From: Bettongia penicillata ogilbyi
Taxonomy: Eukaryota > Chordata > Mammalia > Diprotodontia > Potoroidae
Length of the DNA stretch: 64,000 nucleotides
Reading direction: 5' to 3'
NCBI GenBank assembly: GCA_023548195.1
Contig: JAJHZJ010000268.1
Span: 2,486,215-2,550,214 of the forward strand
Part shown: positions 55,563 to 64,000 of the stretch, one piece after another
Layout of the letters: each line of letters opens with the position of its first letter
Position numbering within the stretch: the first letter of the stretch is position 1
The notes under the pieces: generated by a model
What the model saw: the letters and a program-made list of their open reading frames with translations, nothing else
The model's database searches: none
Told to the model about the DNA's origin: nothing
Program-made: the position numbers and the translations under genes

Positions 55563-55710
55563 ATGAGAGGCAGTATGGTGTAGTGGAGAGCAAGAACTGG
55601 CTCTGAAGCCAGTAAGACCTGGGTTCAACTCCTTCCTCTTCTCCATACTGGCTGTGTAACCCCCAGACAAGTCATTTAACCTCTCAGTGTTTTGGGCAAG
55701 TTTCTAAGAA
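55563..55710 (+). mobile_element. MIR
   Basis: GAGGCAGTATGGTGTAGTGG, AAGACCTGGGTTCAACTCC and ACAAGTCATTTAACCTCTCA. Confidence 0.82.
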
Positions 55711-55757
55711 GCCAAACTACAGAGAAGGTACAGTATATCTCTCCATCGGCAGCTCTC

Positions 55758-55972
55758 TATTCTCTTCCTCACTCAGCTATATTGACAACCACTGAAGGAA
55801 TGGATTGCTGACCCATCAAGTGACTAGGGAATGATCTTTGCAAAATTTGAGCTCTAAGCTCATTTTCAGTTCTTTGCTCCTGGTTGAGTAATCATCCATT
55901 CTATGTCCAGGATCAGACAAAGAAAAGAAAAGGCAGTACTAGAGAAGTGTCCCATGTTGGCACTGAGCTCCA
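55758..55972 (+). repeat. Left arm of ~215-bp inverted repeat
   Basis: Begins TATTCTCTTCCTCACTCAGC and ends GTTGGCACTGAGCTCCA. Its reverse complement aligns throughout with 57441-57656 at roughly 85% identity by eye with a few small indels. It belongs to no repeat I recognise. Confidence 0.85.
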
Positions 55973-56094
55973 TACTGTTTCTATATACCAATGAAATCAC
56001 AGATCTGATCTCTATCCTGTTTCTGGAGAAAATTAAAGGTTTTTTAAAGTTATTTTGATTTTGAATTTGACAAACATCAGCAAACAAAAATTTT

Positions 56095-57290
56095 CATATA
56101 CAAAAGAACAGAAAGTTACATATGGCATTGTCACATACAACATTTCAAAAGAGCATATGTTCAATTTAACATGGTATTTCCAACACTGTCCTGATTTTCT
56201 ATGACTCCTTCTGACTCTCCTTCTGCTATCTCTTGTGTATTTTTTTAATCTTATGGATGCCCTTTCTTCTTTTCTTGTTTTTATGTATCATTCTCATCCC
56301 ACTCTCCTAACACATCTCCCTCCTCCCCCTCCCAGAAAAAGTAAAATGCCTCATTCATAATACATAGTCAATTGTAATGTACAGTCAAGCAAAACTAATC
56401 CACTAATAGGCTATGTTTGTAGACACCCATTGGCTGTGTCTGAGGATGTATATCTCCTGCACCTCCACTCTAGTTTTTCTTTGACAGGAGGTAGGAAGTA
56501 TGAATCATCTCAGCTTTCTTGAATAGTGGTTGGTCAGAGCTCTGATCACAGCTTTTAATTCTTTCACCATCTTCCTTTACAATATTGCAATCAATCATTG
56601 TATAATTTTCCCCCAGTTCTGTTCACTTCACTCTTTATCAGCTCATACAAGACCTCTTAGACATCACTGAATTGACACATTTAAAAATTTCTTACAGGAT
56701 AGTAACATTCTATTGTATTTGTATGCCATATTTTATTCAACTATTCCCAGAGTTGATGGGCACCTACTTTTACAAGTTTCATGCTACAAAAACAGTCATA
56801 TAGAACTCTTTGATGTTGTTAACTGCCATTTGAGTGGTCATACAGAAAGCCCAGTTAGTAATCTGATGATGTAAGTAAGCCTTTTTTCCATTTCAGACTT
56901 CACTTACTCCAGGAATTCTATTGCCAACAGGGTTTCAAAGGTTTTCAAGGTTACTGAAAAGGGTCCCATCATGACATCCTATGATATGGAGTTGTCCACT
57001 AAAGTCTCTGCTGAAGGATGGATAAAATATTTTCTCTTTGGGTGTATTCCTAGTAGTAATATTGCTTCATCAAAAGATATGCATTTTAGATATAGCTCCA
57101 AATTGCTTTCTAAAATTGTTGGATCAATTGTGAAGTCCAGTAACAGTGCACTAATGTGCTGTCCTCCCATAGCCCCTCTAACAACAGACATTTTCTTTAT
57201 AAGTAATATCAGTGCCTGGCAGGTAGTTCTTGAGACTATCCACACTTCTGAGTGGGGTGGGGATAGGGGTCACAAGGAAGGAAAAACTCA
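56095..57290 (-). mobile_element. L1 3' region, antisense, interrupted
   Basis: AGTTCTGTTCACTTCACTCT, ATCAGCTCATACAAGACCTC, TCAACTATTCCCAGAGTTGA, then, after an unassigned insert (about 56825-57005), TGTATTCCTAGTAGTAATAT and CTCCAAATTGCTTTCTAAAA. The order is that of a reversed marsupial L1 ORF2 end. It lies inside the spacer of the large inverted repeat. Confidence 0.75.
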
Positions 57291-57440
57291 TTGTTGATGG
57301 CAGAGGTCAAATGACAATTCCAATTGTACCTCTCTGTATCTTCTTGATATGAATCACTTTGAACTTCAGTAGTTTGTCTAGTGTCAGGATAATGCCCACC
57401 ACCATAGCAGTAAAAGCAGCCTTCTACTGGAGAATCAGCT

Positions 57441-57656
57441 TGGAGCTCAGGGCCAACATGGCACCTTTCTTGAGTAGTACTGTTTTCTCTTTTCTTTTTC
57501 TGACCCTGGACATAGAATGGATGATACTCAACCAGGAGCAGAGAACTGAAATGAGCTTAGAGTTCAAATCTTGCAAAATTCACTCCCTAGTCATTTTATG
57601 GGTCAGCAATCCATATCTTCAGTGAGTATCAATATAACTGGGTGAGGAAGAGAATA
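57441..57656 (-). repeat. Right arm of ~215-bp inverted repeat
   Basis: Reverse complement of the left arm at 55758-55972. Both arms encode a similar short stretch ending in LDIEWM in their opposite orientations, which reflects DNA similarity and is not evidence of a gene. Confidence 0.85.
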
Positions 57657-57719
57657 CTTTCCATTCCTAGCCATGAAATAATTCTATATCTGGTGGAGAT
57701 GCTGGACAGATTTCAAGTG

Positions 57720-57940
57720 TACCTACTCTCTATCAGGCTTTGCAACTATTATAGCGTATGGATCTCCTAACAACCCTGAGGTACAGGTGCTTTATTATTA
57801 TCCTCATTCACAGATGAGGAAATGGAGGCAGGCAGAAGTTAAGTGACTTGCTAAGGGTCACTTAGGTAGCAATTGATGGGAACCTATATTTTCCTGATCC
57901 CAGCGCTCTAACCACTATATCAGCAAGCTGCCTGGAGGTG
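57720..57940 (-). mobile_element. MIR/CORE-SINE, antisense, full length
   Basis: CCTAACAACCCTGAGGTACA, CACAGATGAGGAAATGGAGG, AAGTGACTTGCTAAGGGTCA and CAGCGCTCTAACCACTATAT. Confidence 0.88.
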
Positions 57941-58474
57941 AGACAAATCGTTTCTCCCCAGCATCTAATACTGCTCTCTCCTAAGTTGCTGACTGTATCC
58001 TTACATTCCCTTTCCCTGCTTCAGGAGCCTTTTTTTTTAAAAGTGCTGAGCTCTTTGGCTTGACCCAGGCAAGGTATTTTGCTGCAATGGGATCCCAGTG
58101 TAAACCAGACTTTTCCTCTTCTCCAGTCCCATACCCTCCAACCTATTTATTTATCTTTTACCCTGTACTTTTTTATTTGTCACAACATTTTAGGGTTCTT
58201 TAAGCTGGGTAGCATATTAATAAAGGTATATGGTTAAATCTTGCTTATGTAGTTATTTGTGTCTGAGTTTTAACTCCTTTCAAACATAGTCTATTCAACA
58301 TTAAGTCAATCTATTGAATCACACATGTCTCAAGTGTAGAAACCATATCTTGTTCATCCTTATTGTCATACCCCCTGTAGTGCTCAGTGCAAGGCTTTGC
58401 GCATGGTGTGTAGACATGACCAGCAAGTAGTTGTTGAATAATGATAAAGGGGGAACTTTGAGTGGCCTGATAAA
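57941..58474. other. Unassigned sequence, possible L2 scrap
   Basis: 58320-58440 (CCATATCTTGTTCATCC, GTAGTTGTTGAATAATGA) may be a decayed L2 3' end in the plus orientation. No gene. Confidence 0.35.
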
Positions 58475-58717
58475 TGTCGTTTAGTTCTTTTTCAGCCATG
58501 TCCAGCTCTTTGTGACCACTTTTGGGGTCTTCTGGACAAATATACTAGAGTGGCTTGCCGTTTTCCTTCTCCAGCTCATTGTACAGATAAGGAAACTGAG
58601 GCAGAGGTTAGGTGACTTCCCTAGGGTCACAAAGCTAGTAAGTGTGTGATGCTGGATTTGACCGAGGTCTTCCTGACTCCAGGTCTGGCACTCTATCCAC
58701 TGTGCTACCTAGGTGCC
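58475..58717 (-). mobile_element. Full-length marsupial SINE, antisense
   Basis: TCAGCCATGTCCAGCTCTTT, CTAGAGTGGCTTGCCGTTTT, GATAAGGAAACTGAGGCAGA and CTCTATCCACTGTGCTACCT. Confidence 0.93.
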
Positions 58718-58854
58718 TAAAAGAGATGACTGAAAAAGCAGGTGAATGATGGCGGGAAATAGAAAAGTGATGAAAAGGAGAGAAGTTCATTTCTAGAGAT
58801 TATTGAGGGGTTTATAGACCATGTATTACATTCCATGTACCAAGATCATATTAC

Positions 58855-59310
58855 TTCAAATGTTATATGCTTTACAGTTTTCAAAGAGCTTTTATATCTA
58901 ACACCTCATTTATTCCTCACAACAACCTTGTGAAGTAGGTAGGGCAGATATCATTCTCTCAGTTTTAAAGACAACGAAACAGGTTCAGAGGGAATAGTCA
59001 GTATCATATAATGGAAAGCACCCTGAACCTGGGAGTTGGGAGCCCTAGATTCCAATCCCAGTTGTTGGGCTTTCTAGATGCAGCCTTGGGCAAGTTATTT
59101 CATTTTTCTATATTTCTGAAGGTTCATTTTCTTATCTATAAAATCACTATAATACCTTCATGGCTTTTCTGGCAAGATTGTTGTGAAGACAGTGCTCTGT
59201 AAGCCTTAAAGTGCTTTTATAAATGTGGGTTAATTATAAAGTGCCTCTAAAGTCACTCAGGGCTAGTAAGTGTTAGAGCTGGTTTTATAACCTGGGGTCC
59301 TCTGGCTTCC
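58855..59310 (-). mobile_element. MIR (-) split by a MIR (+)
   Basis: Antisense CORE-SINE at 58855-58990 (CTCACAACAACCTTGTGAAG) resumes at about 59235 (AAAGTCACTCAGGGCTAGTA). The sense MIR between them runs from TAATGGAAAGCACCCTGAAC through GCAGCCTTGGGCAAGTTATT to about 59235. Confidence 0.78.
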
Positions 59311-59344
59311 CTCAGTGGTTTGGAGGGATCATAATAAAATTCAT

Positions 59345-59465
59345 GGAAAATATGGGACTTAAAATGAGCCTTGAAAGATGGTTGAAGATTGAATAGATGA
59401 AAAGGGAAAAGGGTGGACAGCAAAGTCACAGAAGGAGAAACAAATGTAGTGTTTATGAAAAGAGG
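59345..59465 (-). mobile_element. L2 3' fragment, antisense
   Basis: AAAATGAGCCTTGAAAGATG and GGACAGCAAAGTCACAGAAG. Confidence 0.5.
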
Positions 59466-59499
59466 ATTTTCTTTTCCTGTGTACAGGAAAGAATGTAAC

Positions 59500-59890
59500 T
59501 GATGGTAGGTTCTGGACTCAGCCCTGCTACTAACTTGCTATGTGACCCTCCCTGGGTCTCAGCTTCCTCTGATATAAATTTGTCATTGTTCAGTTGTTTT
59601 AGTTGTATCCAACTCTTTGTGACCCATTTGGGGTTTTCTTGGCATTAATACTGGAGTGATTTGCCATTTCCTTCTCCAGCTTTTCAGATGAGGAAACCGA
59701 GACAAATAGGGTTAAGTGACTTGCTCAGGGTCATACAGGTGGTAAGTATCTGAGGCCAGATATAAACTTAAGATGAATCTTCCTGACTTCAGACCTTCCA
59801 CCACCCAGATGCCCTGACATATATTTGGGGTTGTCCGGTTAGATCATCTGGAACGTCTCTTACAATGCTAATATTTTAGGATTCTAGTGA
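59500..59890 (+). mobile_element. MIR (+) split by a SINE
   Basis: GCTATGTGACCCTCCCTGGG before and GATCATCTGGAACGTCTCTT after the SINE are parts of one sense MIR. Confidence 0.7.
59583..59814 (-). mobile_element. Full-length marsupial SINE with target-site duplication
   Basis: CAACTCTTTGTGACCCATTT, GATTTGCCATTTCCTTCTCC, GGGTTAAGTGACTTGCTCAG and CCACCACCCAGATGC. Flanks TGATATAAATTTG (59570-59582) and TGACATATATTTG (59815-59827) match at 11 of 13 positions. Confidence 0.92.
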
Positions 59891-60174
59891 GATGTAAAGG
59901 AAGAGGATTTGTCTCTAAGAATACAAAAGATGATAATTTTGTATTGATCCCAACAGAACCTGAGTCCCTTTAGGGATATGTTCCCATCCCTTTTGCAAGC
60001 AAGAGATGCTCTGAGAGTCTGAAATCTCCAGCTCCTCCTAGGCATGTAAAACCCCCGCAATTTGACTCCAGCCTATCTTTTTAAGCTTATTTCCAATAAC
60101 ACGGCACAGATCCCTCTGTGTTCTAGCCAGACTGCCACACTTGATATTCCTCCTACACAACGTTCTATCTCTTA

Positions 60175-60453
60175 ATAATAATCATAACGTTATTATAATA
60201 ATAGCTAACAATTACATAGTGCTCACAACATGCTAGGCACTGTGCTTTACAATCATTATCTCATTTGATCCTTTCAACAATCTTGGGAGGTAGGTGTTAT
60301 CATTATCCTCACTTTACAGATGAGGAAACTGAGGCAAACAAAGGTTAAGTGACTTGTCTAGGGTCACACAGGTAGTGTCTGAGGTCACATTTGAACTCAT
60401 GTCTTCCTGACTCCAGGTCCAGTACTGTATCCATTGTGCCACCTACTGCTACC
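60175..60453 (-). mobile_element. Full-length MIR/CORE-SINE, antisense, inside L2
   Basis: CAATTACATAGTGCTCACAA, TACAGATGAGGAAACTGAGG, CTTGTCTAGGGTCACACAGG and CCATTGTGCCACCTACTGC. Confidence 0.93.
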
Positions 60454-60582
60454 ATACCTTTGCCCAGGTCATTTGCTATGCCTGGAATGTCCACTTCCTC
60501 CTCTTGATGCTTCTAGCTCCCAAGGGTCAGCTCAAGGACCTCCAGGAAACCATTTGTTATGGTATCCTTCCAAAAATTACTT

Positions 60583-60828
60583 TGGACAGCTAGGTAGTGA
60601 ATGAATAGAGAATTCAGACCTGGAGTCAGAAGATTCCTTTATTGGACTTCAAATCCAATCTCAGATATTTGCCTGTTGTGTGACCCCGGGAATCACTTCA
60701 GCCCATTTGCCTCAGTTTCCTCATCTATAAAATGGACTGGAGAAGGAAATGGCAAACCACTAGAGTATCTTTGCCAAGAAAACCCCTAATGGGGCCATGA
60801 AGAATCTGACACAAATAATTAAGTAACA
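60583..60828 (+). mobile_element. Full-length marsupial SINE inside L2
   Basis: GGACAGCTAGGTAGTGAATG, GTTGTGTGACCCCGGGAATC, GGACTGGAGAAGGAAATGGC and GGGGCCATGAAGAATCTGAC. Confidence 0.94.
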
Positions 60829-60957
60829 TCTCATGCATATTTTGCATTTGCTTCTCTCTGCACATGCTGTCCCACTTCAGTAGGACATGAACTCCTAGAG
60901 GCCAGGGATTCTTTCATTTAGTTTTTGTACAGCTTCTAGGAGACAGCCTGTTACACA

Positions 60958-61200
60958 GGTGTTGTTTCTGTGTTCATGCTTTGATTTTGAAAAAGACCAT
61001 GACATCAGAGAAATGATGACATGATCTGCACTTGACTTTGTCTTGAATGAGGGAGGGCTGTGCAAAGTTACCAGCCTCACTTTCTCCTCCTGAGCCATCT
61101 GGATCCAGTGACCAGATATTTATCAGGATGACTGGAGATGGCCCAGGATGCAATGGGAGACCTTGGCCTTTTTAGGCCCTTTGACATACTAGGTGTTTCA
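60958..61200 (+). mobile_element. Marsupial SINE-like repeat, copy 3
   Basis: AAAAGACCATGACATCAGAG, GAGGGAGGGCTGTGCAAAGT, CATCTGGATCCAGTGACCAG, GACTGGAGATGGCCCAGGAT and GACCTTGGCCTTTTTAGG align with copy 2 at about 50612. Confidence 0.8.
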
Positions 61201-61734
61201 CAAAAGCTAAACTTGTGGCATTGCTTCCTTATCTTAGAGAAAATGAGATTTGCAAGGGGGACATAATCAGTTATCTCAAGGTAGAAAACAGGCTCCAGGA
61301 TCTCACTCACTTCTTTTCATCTCTATACAGAAATAGTGTATGTCTGCAGGTCTTAGGTATGATTTCAACCCAGAGATTAGGAGTGTCCAAACTGATTTGG
61401 CCAAAATGTCTTGTGGGTCCAATTGACCACACCCAAGGCATGCCCATCAATGGAAGGGGGAGAGGCCTGGATGTGTCTGTCCCTATCACTCATCAAGGCA
61501 GCCCCCCAGCACAATGAGAATCATTCACTCAAAGTGTTTTTCAGCCTATAGCTTAACTATAGGACTATAGCTAGAGGTTCCCCAATATCTTTAAAAATAA
61601 ACCCCAAAAACTAAGGCTTCAAACTTAAGGGCTCCTCTAGAATGCCCTACTTCTCTTTCTGAAAGAGTAAACCAGGGTATTTCACATGTGGAGAGCATTC
61701 CACGAAACTCTCCAAGTCAATTGTTTTTGCTGTG
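61201..61734. other. Unassigned sequence
   Basis: No gene. Opposing open frames at 61215-61517 have no family resemblance. Confidence 0.35.
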
Positions 61735-62993
61735 ATATATCTCACATTTATTTCTATTTTTTCCAGGTTTTTGACATTTTTAATATTTTTTGTTGACTCA
61801 TGGAGTTGTTGGCTTTCATGTGATCCATTCCAATTTTCATGGTATTTGTTGCTTGGGCAAAGTTTTGTACCTCATATGTCAAGCTATCAATTCCCTTTCC
61901 AATTCTGTCTTCTTTAGTTCTCATTTCTTTTCCAATATTTTCCTCTAGAGCCCTTATTTTACTTATTTAAAAAATCATCTTTTTAAAAACTCTTCTAGGA
62001 ATTTTTGTGCCCAGACTATGTTTTGCTTTGAGGCTTTGTATGTTTCAGGGTCATTCTTTTCTGAGTTTGTGTCTTAAGAATCCTTGGGACCTTAAGAACT
62101 TTTTTATGGTGGGATTCTTTTGTCATTTACTCTTTCTTTCAGCTTACTTGTTGAATTTATTTAGAGCTGGGCTGTGCTACACTTCCGAAGAGAAAGTCTG
62201 GGCTGGTCCTGTTATTACTTTCTTGGGGCATAGAGGGTTGGCTTATTCCATGATCTCAGGGACTAGCTTTCGGTGATCCCAAAGTGGTCTGATTCAGGGC
62301 AAAGTCTAATTGCTCTCCCCTTAGTGTGAGCTCTGTAAATTCCTGGCCTGGATTTGGATCCATAGACTGATGCTGCAATCAGCCTAACCATCTTGATGGT
62401 TAGAGCAGTAGAACTGCAGGCTCCTCATTTGGTCTGGGATTTCTGACCTGGTTATACTTCTGCATCAAGCTGAGTTAGAAGCTGGAACTGAGACCCCACT
62501 CTGTTCCTGGGGTCTGAGCCACATTGCTAATGCTTGCTCCTGATCTTACTCCTGGTCTACTTGCATAGGTCTACTTTTACTTATCCTGACCCTACACCTG
62601 GGCACAGGTCTGCCTTGGATCCATGACCCAGAACTGGGCAGTGGTTAACCAGGTCAACAAAGGTCAACACAACGTCAACAAAGCTACCAAATGGCGCCTG
62701 TTCCGCTGATGTCCTGGTATAAATCTGAGACCTTTTCCTGGTGTAGACTCTCTCCCTGAGCCCCAAAGTGCTTCACACTCTTGGTCAGATCCCTTCTTCA
62801 GATGTGTTCATGGTTCTCTCTGTTCCTTTCCCTATGCTGATCTAAGCTGGAAAAATGACTCACTGTGACTCTTTCTTGGATTTCCCCATCAGGATTCCAT
62901 CTGGTGCATTTAAAAAATCTGTTTGGAGGGTTTTAGGTAGGGAAGCCTACTGTACTGTTCCCTTCTATTCCACTATCTTGGCCCTGCCTCCCA
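61735..62993 (-). mobile_element. L1 5' UTR and start of ORF1, antisense
   Basis: The right end, CCACTATCTTGGCCCTGCCT, is the reverse of AGGCAGGGCCAAGATAGTGG, an L1-type 5' start. The left part is reversed Lys/Glu/Asn-rich coiled-coil coding-like DNA (CTTTCCAATTCTGTCTTCTT, TCTTTTCCAATATTTTCC). It stops at about 61735, so the 3' part of the element is missing. Confidence 0.68.
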
Positions 62994-63124
62994 ATATTCT
63001 CCTTCTGTTAGAAAAGCCTTAGGTCATCTTCCTCATGGCTACCCTGAAAAAAATCCATCCCCATTTTTAACCTTGTACATATTAATATATAGTACAGAAA
63101 TTAATATATAGTACAGAATATATG
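62994..63124. repeat. Short tandem 19-bp duplication
   Basis: Two perfect 19-bp units, ATTAATATATAGTACAGAA, at 63081-63099 and 63100-63118, then a partial third. Confidence 0.85.
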
Positions 63125-63235
63125 GTACAGAATAGTATGATGGTTAAAAAGTCAGAGTCAGAAAGACTTGGGTTCAAGATCTGCCTCTGATACTTACTGG
63201 CTTATGACCCTGGCAAGTCACTTAACCTCTTCGTG
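63125..63235 (+). mobile_element. MIR-type SINE head and core
   Basis: GACTTGGGTTCAAGATCTGC and CCTGGCAAGTCACTTAACCT. Confidence 0.82.
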
Positions 63236-63917
63236 AAATAGATAACTCCCTAAGATTATAAATTGTAGAACAGGTGCCAATATGCATTGGCATAGGGAAT
63301 TCCCTATACAAGTGAAATCACAGGCTTGATTTTAAAAAACGTTATATATATCTGGGTGTGTGTCTTTATACATGCACACACACATACATATATGAACATA
63401 CACATATTTACAGAATATTACAAGTGATAGCCCTGGGTATAGGCATGTTAGAATCATATTAATTTAGGGCATCTCACAATAATGTGAAGTTAAGAAACAG
63501 GAGAAAATTGAGATGCTGGTCTTTAGAATGAAACTGTTATAGAACTGACATGAAAATTCAAAGCTTCAAGCCCCAGCCTCCACTTATCCCACTGAGCTAA
63601 ACTGTCTTCCTTCTCTATAACCATTCAATGTATGTGTAGTTTGGTGGTGGGTTCTCTGAGATTGAGGTAATCCATCATATCAGATTCTTTTCCAATCCCA
63701 GGCCCCTTCAAATGAAGTGAACAATTGTTTCAAACAAGCCCCGGTATTTGGCCTTAGAATGGAATTCATTTCTCTAATGAGAAGGGGGAAAATGGATTTC
63801 CCTATTTCAGTTTCAAAGGAATGTTCTCAGTTTCTTAGGGTTATGGGAATTATGTTACTGGGGGTCTTTTCTCCACCTCATTGTTTCTGTAACTGTCTCT
63901 CTTTTTTTTACTGTGTT
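63236..63917. other. Unassigned sequence
   Basis: Includes a short TATA/CACA-rich patch (63340-63410). No gene; the terminal open frame is closed by the CT tract. Confidence 0.4.
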
Positions 63918-63918
<1 letters not shown>

Positions 63919-63974
<56 letters not shown>

Positions 63975-63985
63975 CCCTCCCCCCT
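63919..63985. repeat. (CT)n microsatellite grading into a C-rich tract
   Basis: About 25 uninterrupted CT units followed by CCCTCCCCTCCCCCC. Confidence 0.97.
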
Positions 63986-64000
63986 TTCTTCCCAATAGTC

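Larger units (their letters stand above)
60040..60955 (+). mobile_element. L2 3' half split into three pieces
   Basis: Pieces at about 60040-60170 (TTTGACTCCAGCCTATCTTT), 60455-60580 (GCCCAGGTCATTTGCTATGC, GGTCAGCTCAAGGACCTCC) and 60833-60955 (AGGACATGAACTCCTAGAGG) are consecutive parts of one sense L2, separated by two SINEs. Confidence 0.78.

Noticed and set aside
56979..57245. Opposing open frames as an antisense gene pair
   Set aside because: Both lie in antisense L1 sequence next to an unassigned insert; no gene evidence.
55866..57625. Paralogous gene pair suggested by similar short proteins ending in LDIEWM
   Set aside because: The similarity is exactly that of the inverted-repeat DNA; each frame runs out of the repeat into unrelated sequence.
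1..64000. A previously undescribed multi-gene system
   Set aside because: No coding genes, operon-like clusters or structured non-coding RNA could be supported; the content is retroelement fossils, microsatellites and unassigned unique DNA.

Overview
The window looks like a non-coding stretch of a marsupial nuclear genome. The evidence is the repeat content: many tRNA-headed SINEs with the long marsupial tail (a GGAGAAGGAAATGGCAAACC-type block followed by a CCAAATGGGG-type block), abundant MIR/CORE-SINEs ending in AATAAATGCTTGTT, L1 3' ends of the type seen in opossums and Australian marsupials, many L2 and L3/CR1 fossils, one RTE remnant, and a third SINE-like family present in three copies. 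The sequence is AT-rich and CpG-poor, with mammalian-length microsatellites. The species cannot be fixed from the sequence alone. Family assignments were made by eye against remembered consensus patterns, so boundaries are usually good to about 10-30 bases.

I find no convincing protein-coding gene. The longest open frames are 60-130 codons. They lie in repeats or low-complexity DNA or show no family resemblance, so the window is best read as intergenic or deep intronic. The only recognisable protein-like traces are decayed LINE reverse-transcriptase genes: L2 at 14.76-15.30 kb, L3/CR1 at 28.44-28.83 kb, RTE at 17.45-17.90 kb and L1 at 7.59-8.95 kb.

Layout: 0-7.5 kb is mostly unassigned, with AT, GA and GATA microsatellites, an L1 3' end and an L3 interrupted by an L2-like insert. 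7.6-20.2 kb is dense in L1, SINE, MIR, L2, L3 and RTE, with an LTR-like block near 15.3-15.9 kb. 20.2-27.6 kb is repeat-poorer and holds a tandemly expanded MIR, a TATA/CCAAT-bearing block at 22.6-22.95 kb and a CpG-containing palindrome-rich block at 27.24-27.55 kb. 27.6-39.2 kb is nested MIR/L1/L3/L2. 39.2-45.4 kb is the largest repeat-poor stretch and holds a CTCF-like motif (40.5 kb) and the best candidate conserved regulatory block (41.9-42.9 kb). 45.8-53.9 kb contains an L1 inserted in an L2, a hAT-type element with a target-site duplication, long CT/GAAA/AT microsatellites and a G-quadruplex motif. 54-64 kb contains a ~215-bp inverted repeat around L1 pieces (55.76-57.66 kb), a three-way split L2, and an antisense L1 5' end (61.7-63.0 kb).

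No multi-gene system, CRISPR array, RNA gene or intact mobile element was found. The items most worth checking are the large inverted repeat, the two candidate conserved non-coding blocks, the hAT element, the promoter/LTR-like block and the unassigned interspersed family.
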